Assembly (NCBI GenBank): GCA_963169455.1
Contig: CAUJDW010000113.1
Span: 59,410-123,409 of the forward strand
Direction of reading: 5' to 3'
DNA length: 64,000 nucleotides
Origin: Bacteroidota bacterium
Lineage (GTDB): Bacteria > Bacteroidota > Bacteroidia > Chitinophagales > Saprospiraceae
Shown here: one piece after another, positions 56,752-64,000 of the stretch
Position numbering within the stretch: the stretch's first letter is position 1
Layout: the number at the start of each line of letters is the position of its first letter
The notes under the pieces: generated by a model
What the model was told of the DNA's origin: nothing
Database searches by the model: none
The model's input: the letters and a program-made list of their open reading frames with translations, nothing else
Program-made: the position numbers and the translations under genes

Positions 56752-57975
56752 ATGAACCTTCCCCTACGCATAGCCCGGCGCTACCTCTTCGCCAGAAAGT
56801 CGACCAATGCCATCAATATCATTACCGGCATTGCGGTCTTCGGCATCGCCGTCGGCTCGGCCGCCCTGGTGCTGGTGCTGTCGGTCTTCAACGGTTTCGA
56901 AGACCTCATCATGACGATGTACAGCAACTTCAACCCCGACGTCAAGGTGACGCCTGCCCGGGGTAAAACCTTTGAAGCGGACTCCGTGCTCATCGCCCGC
57001 CTGGAGGCCATCGATGGGGTGGCTTATGTGAGCCAGACGCTGGAAGAGGTCGCCTTTTTCGACTACAAGGACAATCAGGACTTCGGCACCCTCAAAGGGG
57101 TGGATGGCAATTTCAGCAAGGTTGTGGGCATCGACACCACGGTGCGGGAAGGCGCTTATGCCTTCGAGGAAGGCTCGCGCGACCTGGCTGTGCTGGGGCT
57201 GGGCATGCGCAACAAACTGGCCGCCAATGTTGGAGACCGCTTTACCGAAATGGCCGTGTACATGCCCAAACGGGAACGGTCGGGCAGCCCGCTGGAGCAA
57301 CCTTTCCGCCGCAGCTACATCTATCCGGGCGGCACTTTTGTCATCCAGCAGGATTTCGACAACGAGTTCGTGCTCAGCTCCCTGTCTTTCGCCCGCCGGC
57401 TGCTGGGCTTTTCAACCCCTGTGGTGAGCGCCCTCGAGATCCGGCTCGCTCTGGATGCCGACGAAAGCAGCGCCCTGCAGCAAATCCGCCAGGCCATGGG
57501 AGTTGGTTTCGAGGTAAAGGGCCGGTTCCAGCAGGAAGAATCATTCCTCAAACTGATGCAGGTGGAAAAGTGGCTGAGTTACGCCATCGTCAGCCTGATG
57601 ATGCTCATGGTGGCCTTCAACATCGTGGGGGCCCTGTGGATGGTCGTTCTGGAAAAACAAAGCGACATCTCCATACTCAAATCCATGGGCGCTACCGACA
57701 CATCGGTTCGCAACATCTTTTTATACGAGGGGCTGCTGCTCAGCCTGCTGGGGCTGCTGCTCGGCTTCGTGCTCGCCATAACGCTGTACATCGCCCAGAA
57801 AACGGTAGGCATCATCACCGTTCCGGGTAACTTTATCGTCGACGCCTACCCCATCAGCATGCGGTTTGCCGACTTTGCCGTGGTGGTCGTGACGGTTTTG
57901 GCCATCGGGCTGCTGGCGTCCTGGCCGCCCGCCCAGCGCGCCCGCCGCGTACCGGCAATGATGCGGGAGGAATAG
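56752..57975 (+). CDS. LolC/LolE-type lipoprotein-releasing permease (FtsX-like)
   Basis: The 407-residue inner-membrane protein begins with the LolC/E pattern LPLRIARRYLFARKSTNAINIITGIAVFGIAVGSAALVLVLSVFNGFE, a large periplasmic domain, and a C-terminal FtsX domain with three helices (WLSYAIVSLMMLMVAFNIVGALWMVVLEKQSDISILKSMGAT). It should couple to a LolD ATPase to extract lipoproteins from the inner membrane; no LolD gene is in view. The ATG at 56752 gives the family N-terminus. Confidence 0.92.
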   Translation: MNLPLRIARRYLFARKSTNAINIITGIAVFGIAVGSAALVLVLSVFNGFEDLIMTMYSNFNPDVKVTPARGKTFEADSVLIARLEAIDGVAYVSQTLEEVAFFDYKDNQDFGTLKGVDGNFSKVVGIDTTVREGAYAFEEGSRDLAVLGLGMRNKLAANVGDRFTEMAVYMPKRERSGSPLEQPFRRSYIYPGGTFVIQQDFDNEFVLSSLSFARRLLGFSTPVVSALEIRLALDADESSALQQIRQAMGVGFEVKGRFQQEESFLKLMQVEKWLSYAIVSLMMLMVAFNIVGALWMVVLEKQSDISILKSMGATDTSVRNIFLYEGLLLSLLGLLLGFVLAITLYIAQKTVGIITVPGNFIVDAYPISMRFADFAVVVVTVLAIGLLASWPPAQRARRVPAMMREE

Positions 57976-58239
57976 GAAAAGGGCTTACAGGCGCATGGTT
58001 TGCCCCGGGTTCACCTCGCCACCCCGTCGCCCGGCTTGCCCGGCTCACAGAGTCGCCCCCCACGTTTCATACCGGCTTAACTTCGGAAGTTTAGCCGGGG
58101 GTTCACCTCCTTACCTCCTCTCCCTGGGAGGCCTCCCTGCTTCTTATCATTCCATTCCGGTGACAAAGCTCACCAAAATTGGCCCCCGCAGCTCCTATCT
58201 TGAGGGGCAGATTTTATGCAGACAAAAAAAACAGTCGCC

Positions 58240-60186
58240 ATGAAAAAAATACTTTTACCTGCCCTGCTGTTCTGGGGCTTTTCCTTTTTCGCAAATGCCC
58301 AGACGGAGGAATTCGTCTGTAAAAGTGTTGAAGAGATCGCCGCTATGGAACAGGCGGCGCACGAGGGCCTGCTCGATTTCCGGTCCTCACCCTTCACCGA
58401 CAACTACGACATCATCTACCAACGAATGGAATGGGAGGTTGACCCCAACCAATACTACATTCAGGGAGCCGTCACCACCTATTTCGCTCCGACGCGCAAT
58501 GGCTTCACGGCGGTGAATTTCGACCTATCTTCCTCCCTTCAGGCCAGTAATGTACTTTACCACGGCACGGACCCCCTCAATTTCACCCATTCCGGAGACC
58601 GGCTGGAGATAGAGCTGCCGGAGATGATAGAAGTGGGGGAAATGGATTCCGTTACCATCATTTACAGCGGTGCGCCGCCCAGCAGCGGTTTCGGCTCATT
58701 CGCTACGGGCTACCACAACGGCAGCCCTGCCCTGTGGACCCTTTCCGAGCCCTACGGCGCCAAAGACTGGTGGCCCACCAAACAGGACCTGGTGGACAAG
58801 ATCGACTCCGTCGATATTATTGTGCGCACGCCGGCAGCCTATCGGGCCGCGAGCAACGGCGTGCTGGTGAGCGAGGTGCTTGATGGCAACGAGAAGGTTT
58901 ACCACTGGCGTCACCGCTACCCCATACCGGCATATCTGGTGGCCATTGCGGTGACGAACTACGCCGTCTTTTCCGAGTTCGTGCCCGTTGAGGGCGGCGA
59001 GCCCATCGAGGTGCTGAACTATGTATTTCCGGAGAGCCTGAATTCCTGGCAGAACGCCATCCACTCGACGGTGGAATCGATGGAATTGTTCAATGAGCTC
59101 TTCGGGCTTTATCCCTTTGCCGACGAAAAATATGGCCACGCGCAGTTTGGCTGGGGCGGCGGCATGGAGCACCAGACGATGAGCTTCATGGGCGGCAACT
59201 CCCACATGCTCCAGGCCCACGAGCTGGCCCACCAGTGGTTTGGCGACAAAGTGACCTGCGGCAGCTGGTCCGACATCTGGCTCAACGAAGGTTTCGCCAC
59301 TTACCTGGAAGGCATGACCTACGAACACGGCCTGGGAACCAACACCTGGCAAAACTGGCTGCAGGGCAAGATCGACCAGGTAACCGGCCAGCCCGACGGT
59401 TCGGTGTTCGTGGCGGACACCTCCAATGTGAGCCGCATCTTCAGCAGCCGCCTGTCCTACTCCAAAGGCGCCCTGCTGCTGCACATGCTGCGGTGGAAAC
59501 TTGGCGATGAGGCTTTCTTCCAGGGCGTTCGCAACTACCTGGAAGCCCCCGAGCTGGCCTTCGGCTACGCAAGAACTGCGGATTTGCAGTACTACCTCGA
59601 ACAGGCCGGCGGGCAGAGCCTGACGGAATTCTTCGACGACTGGTTCTACGGCCAGGGCTATCCCTCCTATCATGTCAACTGGTGGCAGGAGGGAAATACC
59701 GTGCTGGTGCAGATCGACCAAACCACCTCCCACGCTTCGGTCGGCTTCTTTGAAATGCCGGTTCCTGTGAAATTTCAGGGCCCGGGCTTCAACACCACCA
59801 TGGCCTTCGACCACACCTATTCGGGGCAGATATTCAGCTTCGAGGCGCCGGCTGACGTTGCGCTGGTGCGCTTCGACCCGGAACTCTGGCTATGCTCGCG
59901 CAACAACGTCGTGACGAATACGGAGATCGTCGGCCTGGCAGAAACCCTCAAAGAGCAGGTGAAAGTATGGCCTAACCCGGCCCGGGAGCAGTTGTCCCTG
60001 CAATTGCCCGCTTCCCTGCTGCCGGCCCAGGCCGTATTGTTCGATGCCGCCGGGCAGCAGGTGCTCGAGGCCGCCATCCGCAATGAGCAAAATGAGGTGG
60101 ATATCTCCACCCTGCCTGCGGGGCACTACTACCTGAAGCTGCAAAGCGGGAAGGGCAGCGTAGCTGTGCCGGTAGTGAAGGAGTAA
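58240..60186 (+). CDS. Secreted M1-family aminopeptidase with T9SS sorting domain
   Basis: The 648-residue protein has a signal peptide ending in FFANAQ. It then has an M1 metallopeptidase with the zinc site HELAH (His327, His331; Glu328 general base) and Glu350 18 residues later, with the exopeptidase motif in the variant GGMEH instead of GAMEN. A type IX sorting domain follows (VWPNPAREQLSLQLP, ISTLPAGHYYLKLQSG, ending VVKE). It should cleave N-terminal amino acids at or beyond the cell surface. The ATG at 58240 gives the signal peptide; 58216 adds eight residues. The 264-bp gap upstream holds a CCGGCTTAACTT hairpin (58072-58098) and no gene. Confidence 0.92.
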   Translation: MKKILLPALLFWGFSFFANAQTEEFVCKSVEEIAAMEQAAHEGLLDFRSSPFTDNYDIIYQRMEWEVDPNQYYIQGAVTTYFAPTRNGFTAVNFDLSSSLQASNVLYHGTDPLNFTHSGDRLEIELPEMIEVGEMDSVTIIYSGAPPSSGFGSFATGYHNGSPALWTLSEPYGAKDWWPTKQDLVDKIDSVDIIVRTPAAYRAASNGVLVSEVLDGNEKVYHWRHRYPIPAYLVAIAVTNYAVFSEFVPVEGGEPIEVLNYVFPESLNSWQNAIHSTVESMELFNELFGLYPFADEKYGHAQFGWGGGMEHQTMSFMGGNSHMLQAHELAHQWFGDKVTCGSWSDIWLNEGFATYLEGMTYEHGLGTNTWQNWLQGKIDQVTGQPDGSVFVADTSNVSRIFSSRLSYSKGALLLHMLRWKLGDEAFFQGVRNYLEAPELAFGYARTADLQYYLEQAGGQSLTEFFDDWFYGQGYPSYHVNWWQEGNTVLVQIDQTTSHASVGFFEMPVPVKFQGPGFNTTMAFDHTYSGQIFSFEAPADVALVRFDPELWLCSRNNVVTNTEIVGLAETLKEQVKVWPNPAREQLSLQLPASLLPAQAVLFDAAGQQVLEAAIRNEQNEVDISTLPAGHYYLKLQSGKGSVAVPVVKE

Positions 60187-60263
60187 GGGGGGGCGAAGTA
60201 AAAATCGCCATTCCTTTCTGAAATATCCGGCAATCCGTTATTTTTACCCAAAGCCCGTCCGAA

Positions 60264-61181
60264 ATGAGGAAAATCGCACTTTCCCTTTCCCTGTTGTATT
60301 TTTCGGCCCAGGTATTCGGGCAGGATACGGCGAGTGTTGTCATTCCCGGTTCTGAAGTCCGTTTCCGGCTCGTGCACATTCCCGCCGGGCAGTTGGAGGT
60401 GCAGGGGGAAGACGGGCAAAGTATTTCCCTTCAGGTCGACGCCTTCTGGATGGGCGCCTTCGAAGTCACCTACGACGAATTCTCCCTGTTCCAGCAACGG
60501 CAGTACGACAGCGACGACAGCGACTGGCGGGAAGGCGAGTTCAAAGCCGATGCCGTCAGCCGCCCGACGCCGCAATACCTCGATTACACCTTCGGCATGG
60601 GCACTACCGGCGGGTTTCCCGCGGTGAGCATGACCCAGCAGGCGGCCTTGCGATATTGCTATTGGTTGTATCAGAAAACCGGCCAGTTCTTTCGCCTGCC
60701 CACCGAAGCCGAGTGGGCCTACGCCTGCCTGGCCGGCCAAAACTGGGCGCCCGAAAACCTGAAGGGCTACGCCTGGTTTTACGACAATGGCTACGACACC
60801 TATCACAAAACCGGTGGGAAAAAGCCCAATCCATGGGGCCTGTACGACATGCTCGGCAATGTGTCGGAATGGACGCTCGATGAATACCAGAAGGACTACC
60901 CCGCGGCAATCGGCGCCGAAACCCAAAACCCTTGGGTGAAACCCGCCAAGCGGCATTCGCGCACCGTCATGGGAGGCTCCTATGACAGCCCGGCAAAGGA
61001 ATGCAACTGCACCCACCGCCAGAAATCCCAGCCGCGATGGCAGGCCCGCGACCCGCAGATACCCAAAAGTATCTGGTGGAATACGGACTCGCCCTTCGTG
61101 GGCTTCCGCATCGTCAGGCCGGAACAACAACCCGATGCAGCGCAGGTAGAGGCTTTCTTTCAGGAGGCCATCCGGGATTGA
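60264..61181 (+). CDS. Secreted SUMF1/formylglycine-generating-enzyme-like protein
   Basis: The 305-residue protein has a signal peptide (LSLSLLYFSAQVFGQ). A SUMF1-type domain follows (RLVHIPAG, FEVTYDEFSLF, TEAEWAYACLAGQ, PWGLYDMLGNVSEWTLD, RTVMGGSYDS, FVGFRIV). The two catalytic cysteines of true formylglycine-generating enzymes lie in GGSWxC...C; here the loop reads GGSYDSPAKECNC, so the cysteine positions differ and sulfatase activation is doubtful. Gliding proteins GldJ/GldK share this fold. It lies 77 bp after the M1 gene and may be co-transcribed with it. Confidence 0.83.
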   Translation: MRKIALSLSLLYFSAQVFGQDTASVVIPGSEVRFRLVHIPAGQLEVQGEDGQSISLQVDAFWMGAFEVTYDEFSLFQQRQYDSDDSDWREGEFKADAVSRPTPQYLDYTFGMGTTGGFPAVSMTQQAALRYCYWLYQKTGQFFRLPTEAEWAYACLAGQNWAPENLKGYAWFYDNGYDTYHKTGGKKPNPWGLYDMLGNVSEWTLDEYQKDYPAAIGAETQNPWVKPAKRHSRTVMGGSYDSPAKECNCTHRQKSQPRWQARDPQIPKSIWWNTDSPFVGFRIVRPEQQPDAAQVEAFFQEAIRD

Positions 61182-61296
61182 ATGGCTGCCCGCCTCCGCA
61201 TAAAGCTTCGGCGGGTAAAAATGAATAGAGGGTTGGGTGGATCAGGGCCGGTTTCCGCCCGCCCACTCGTTGCACTCGTATTCGGGTAAAACTCCC

Positions 61297-61429
<133 letters not shown>

Positions 61430-61465
61430 GACTTTGATTAATTATCCACTTCAATCCGAAGCAAA

Positions 61466-62782
61466 ATGAAAAAACTCAATCGCCGAACCTTTGTCAAACA
61501 AACCACTGCGGTAGCCGGTGGCATCCTGTTGGCGCCGTCCATGCTGGGCGCCAAAGCCCACATAGATGGCAGCGACCTCATCAAAGTCGGGCTGATCGGC
61601 TGTGGCGGGCGGGGCACCGGGGCTGCCGTGCAGGCCATGTTGTCGGGCCAGAACGTACAGCTCGTGGCCATGGCCGACGCCTTCCGCGACAATCTGGACA
61701 CCAGTTACAAACAGATCGCGGCCGAGGCTGAAAACAATGAACTGCCCGCCGACAGGGTCAATGTACCGGAAGAACACAAATTTGCCGGGTTTGACGCCTA
61801 TCAGAAAGTCATACCGCTCTGTGATGTCGTTATCCTGGCCGCCCCGCCGGGCTTCCGGCCCATGCATTTCGAGGCGGCGGTCAAGGCCGGCAAACACGTC
61901 TTTATGGAAAAACCCGTTGCAGTTGACGCACCCGGCGTGCGCCGCGTGCTGGCCGCCGCCGAAGAGGCCAAACGCAAGAAGCTCAATGTCGTGGTGGGCC
62001 TGCAACGCCGCTATGAAACCATTTACCTGAAGTGGATGGAACTGCTGCACGAAGGCGTCATCGGCGATATCGTCACATCCCACGTCTACTGGAACAGCGG
62101 CGGCGTGTGGGTGCGCGAGCGGCAACCCGGCCAGACGGAGATGGAATACCAGATGCGCAACTGGTACTATTTTAACTGGCTCTGTGGCGACCACATCAAC
62201 GAACAGCACATCCACAACCTCGATGTGGGCAACTGGGCAAAGCAGTCCTACCCTGTTAAAGCGCACGGCATGGGCGGGAGGCAGGTGCGCACCGGCAAAG
62301 AATTCGGTGAGATTTTCGACCACCACTTCGTCGAGTACGAATACGCCGACGGCAGCCGCATGTTCAGCCAGTGCCGCCACATCGTCGGCACGAACTACCG
62401 CGTAACGGAATCCTTTCAGGGCACAAACGGCACGGCTCCGGCCCCCGGCCTGATACGCACCCGGAGCGGGTACAAGCTGATGGCCCACGATGCCAAAGGG
62501 GACCCCAACCCCTATCAGGTAGAGCACGATGTGCTTTTCGACGCGGTTGCCAAAGGGGAGTTTAAATTTGCGGATGCGGAAAACGCCGCCAAAAGCACCC
62601 TCACGGCCATCATGGGCCGCATGGCGACGTACTCCGGGCAGGCCATCGAATGGGACGCCGCCCTGAACTCCGAACTGGACCTCATGCCCAAACGCTACGC
62701 CTGGGACGCTCCGCCGCCAATCCTGCCGGATGAAAACGGCTTCTACCCCGTGGCCGTGCCGGGGGTGACGAAGGTGTTGTAG
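61466..62782 (+). CDS. Gfo/Idh/MocA-family oxidoreductase with Tat signal
   Basis: The 438-residue protein starts with a twin-arginine signal (LNRRTFVKQTTAVAGGILLAP). The NAD-binding GLIGCGGRGTG motif and the EKPVAV motif (family catalytic Lys) follow, and then the alpha/beta C-domain with GDHINEQHIHNLD. Members act on sugars or inositols; the substrate is unknown. The Tat signal puts it in the periplasm. A heptamer array lies directly upstream of the start and may influence its expression. The start is the only ATG giving the Tat motif. Confidence 0.92.
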   Translation: MKKLNRRTFVKQTTAVAGGILLAPSMLGAKAHIDGSDLIKVGLIGCGGRGTGAAVQAMLSGQNVQLVAMADAFRDNLDTSYKQIAAEAENNELPADRVNVPEEHKFAGFDAYQKVIPLCDVVILAAPPGFRPMHFEAAVKAGKHVFMEKPVAVDAPGVRRVLAAAEEAKRKKLNVVVGLQRRYETIYLKWMELLHEGVIGDIVTSHVYWNSGGVWVRERQPGQTEMEYQMRNWYYFNWLCGDHINEQHIHNLDVGNWAKQSYPVKAHGMGGRQVRTGKEFGEIFDHHFVEYEYADGSRMFSQCRHIVGTNYRVTESFQGTNGTAPAPGLIRTRSGYKLMAHDAKGDPNPYQVEHDVLFDAVAKGEFKFADAENAAKSTLTAIMGRMATYSGQAIEWDAALNSELDLMPKRYAWDAPPPILPDENGFYPVAVPGVTKVL

Positions 62783-62898
62783 GTAAGGCTTGAGGAAATT
62801 CCCGGGGGTTACCTGTTTCCGCCCGCAGCCGCTTCGCCGGGCGAGCTTTGGGCGCTCCCCTTGCGAGGGCGTTTTGCCACCGTACAAACGCACACCTG

Positions 62899-63834
62899 AT
62901 GCGCCATATCGGACATATCGCTTTGATTTTGACTTTGCTGGCGGGATTGTCGGCGCCTGGAGATTGCCAGGCTCCGGCGCGTTACGAATACCAGCACCGC
63001 CAGATGGGCACCCTGTTCCGGCTGGTATTGTACGCGGCTGACAGCGCCCATGCCGGGCGGGCCGCCGAAGCGGCTTTCGCCCGCATCGACAGCCTGAACG
63101 CCACATTTAGTGATTATCGGGCGGAAAGCGAGCTCAGCCGGCTGGGCGCATCGAGCGATTCGTTACAGGATTGGGTTGTTGTGAGCCCCGACATGGAAAA
63201 GGTTCTGCGCCAGGCACAGTCCGTTTCGGCCCGCACGGATGGTGCTTTCGACCTCACCATCGGCCCGCTGAGCAGGTTGTGGCGGCGGGCCTTCCGGCAG
63301 GGGGAATTCCCGGATAGCCTGGCTTTGGAAGCAGCCAGGGAAATGGTTGGGTATCAGAAACTGGAAATTCATCCGGAAGAACCCAGGGTGAGGCTCCTTC
63401 GGCCCGGGATGCGCCTGGATGCGGGTGGAATTGCCAAAGGCTTCGCCGTAGACGAGGCCATGGCAGTGTTGCGGCAGCATGGCCTGGGCGCCGCCCTGGT
63501 GGACGGCGGGGGCGACCTGCTGGCCGGCGAGGCCCCGCCCGGAGAAAAGGCCTGGAAGATAGAAATTGCGGGAGATACCGTACTGGCTTTATGCAATCGG
63601 GCCGTTGCCACCTCCGGAGACACCTACCGCTACCTCGAATGGCAGGGCCGCCGCTACAGCCACATCATCGACCCCCGCACCGGGCTGGGGGTCGCCCATG
63701 GCAAGCAGGTGACAGTGCTGGCGCCCTCCTGCACACTGGCCGACGCCCTGGCTTCGGCGCTGAGTGCAGAACCGGGCCTGGAAGAGAAGCTAAGGGCAGA
63801 ATTCAGGGATTGCTGCTTCAGGATATGTGATTAG
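62899..63834 (+). CDS. apbE: FAD:protein FMN transferase
   Basis: The 311-residue protein has a signal peptide (LILTLLAGLSAPGDC; a Cys at the end could mark a lipoprotein). ApbE motifs follow: MGTLFRL, a DGAFDLTIGPLSRLW block, LDAGGIAKGFAVDEA, VDGGGDLL, SGDTYRYLEW, HIIDPRTG and a C-terminal ADALASALS. ApbE moves FMN from FAD onto threonine of Rnf/Nqr subunits outside the membrane. All motifs are present. The start at 62899 gives the signal peptide. It is a separate gene from the oxidoreductase (116 bp gap). Confidence 0.92.
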   Translation: MRHIGHIALILTLLAGLSAPGDCQAPARYEYQHRQMGTLFRLVLYAADSAHAGRAAEAAFARIDSLNATFSDYRAESELSRLGASSDSLQDWVVVSPDMEKVLRQAQSVSARTDGAFDLTIGPLSRLWRRAFRQGEFPDSLALEAAREMVGYQKLEIHPEEPRVRLLRPGMRLDAGGIAKGFAVDEAMAVLRQHGLGAALVDGGGDLLAGEAPPGEKAWKIEIAGDTVLALCNRAVATSGDTYRYLEWQGRRYSHIIDPRTGLGVAHGKQVTVLAPSCTLADALASALSAEPGLEEKLRAEFRDCCFRICD

Positions 63835-63898
63835 TCATAAAAAGAGCCAACATGAACAGACAATAGTCCGTGGCGAATTTGACGCATAGGCATAAAAA

Positions 63899-63952
63899 AG
63901 GGCAAAAGCCGTAGCTTGGGAGTTCCTACACAACCGAGCTAAACTTTGCCCT
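63899..63952 (+). promoter_or_regulatory. Stem-loop leader before the last gene
   Basis: AGGGCAAA (63899-63906) and TTTGCCCT (63945-63952) form the outer stem, and TAGCTTGG with CCGAGCTA (7 of 8) form an inner stem, leaving a loop of about 14 bases. The stem ends directly at the ATG at 63953. Such hairpins often limit translation of insertion-sequence transposases, or may be part of an element end. Confidence 0.5.
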
Positions 63953-64000
63953 ATGAGCGTCAAGACACTCACAGAACAAATATTAGGAAAAATTTCCAAA
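63953..64000 (+). CDS. Start of a possible transposase gene (cut by window edge)
   Basis: Sixteen codons are visible (MSVKTLTEQILGKISK), then the window ends. The beginning resembles those of transposases of several Bacteroidota insertion sequences, which often begin with a short Lys/Leu/Gln-rich helix. The stem-loop ahead of the ATG and the AT-rich composition support that view. The identification is weak because no domain is visible. Confidence 0.35.
   Translation, partial: MSVKTLTEQILGKISK

Noticed and set aside
61451..63106. 551-codon open frame antisense to the Gfo/Idh gene and the start of apbE
   Set aside because: It crosses two clear sense genes and shows no domain.

Overview
The window looks like chromosomal DNA of a Bacteroidota bacterium, most likely of the Saprospiria type (Lewinella, Haliscomenobacter or Phaeodactylibacter relatives). 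This placement is inferred from gene content. There are two CarboxypepD-regulated TonB-dependent receptors, a DUF4249 lipoprotein, five secreted proteins with type IX secretion (T9SS) C-terminal sorting domains, DUF4112, a SPOR protein, Bacteroidota-type promoters (TTG-N21-TAnTTTG or TATATTTG), and almost no Shine-Dalgarno sequences. Coding DNA is GC-rich (about 55-60% by eye), apart from a few AT-rich patches. No rRNA, tRNA or CRISPR array was found.

Layout. 1-9.7 kb: a truncated glycerate kinase, a TonB-dependent receptor, a small lipoprotein, a vanadium-haloperoxidase-like lipoprotein, a COG2403 GTPase related to cyclic 2,3-diphosphoglycerate synthase, a small cytochrome-b-like membrane protein and an S9 peptidase. 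9.7-19.5 kb: a membrane protein, a metallophosphoesterase and a DUF4112 protein in tandem; a dipeptidyl-peptidase III lipoprotein; a RAYT-type transposase bracketed by palindromic repeats; a beta-helix plus PA14 lipoprotein whose signal peptide start is written in one of those repeats; CvpA; a secreted protein; and a serA-type dehydrogenase. 19.5-31 kb, mostly minus strand: two T9SS cargo proteins (one a 1318-residue SBBP-repeat protein with a C10 tract in its signal peptide), a Ppx/GppA phosphatase, a third T9SS protein, paired CBS proteins and envelope proteins. 31-38.3 kb: a DUF4249/TonB receptor pair behind a long imperfect palindrome, DUF2142, DinB, an outer-membrane protein, then an AT-rich acquired patch with a nuclease-family gene remnant and an orphan gene. 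38.6-45.6 kb: an outer-membrane barrel, an OmpA-family protein, an MBL hydrolase whose start codon is missing at a heptamer inverted repeat, a SPOR protein, rhodanese and a large T9SS protein. 45.6-64 kb: a 1251-residue protein fusing two D-Ala-D-Ala-ligase-like modules to a membrane anchor and three PASTA domains, divergent from a MATE exporter; queE, pirin, a nucleotidase, TauE/SafE, GtrA, TolC, a LolC/E-type permease, a secreted M1 aminopeptidase, a sulfatase-modifying-factor-like protein, a Gfo/Idh/MocA oxidoreductase behind a 19-unit 7-bp tandem array, ApbE, and the first codons of a possible insertion-sequence transposase.

Most genes serve the cell envelope: peptide degradation outside the cytoplasm (S9, DPP III, M1), TonB-dependent uptake, T9SS secretion, lipoprotein release and efflux. 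The most unusual items are the Ddl-Ddl-PASTA fusion, with altered ATP-grasp active-site residues, and the repeated siting of short inverted or tandem repeats at gene starts (nosD-like gene, MBL gene, Gfo/Idh gene, and the C10 tract of the SBBP gene). The latter suggests repeat-driven variation of translation starts in this genome.
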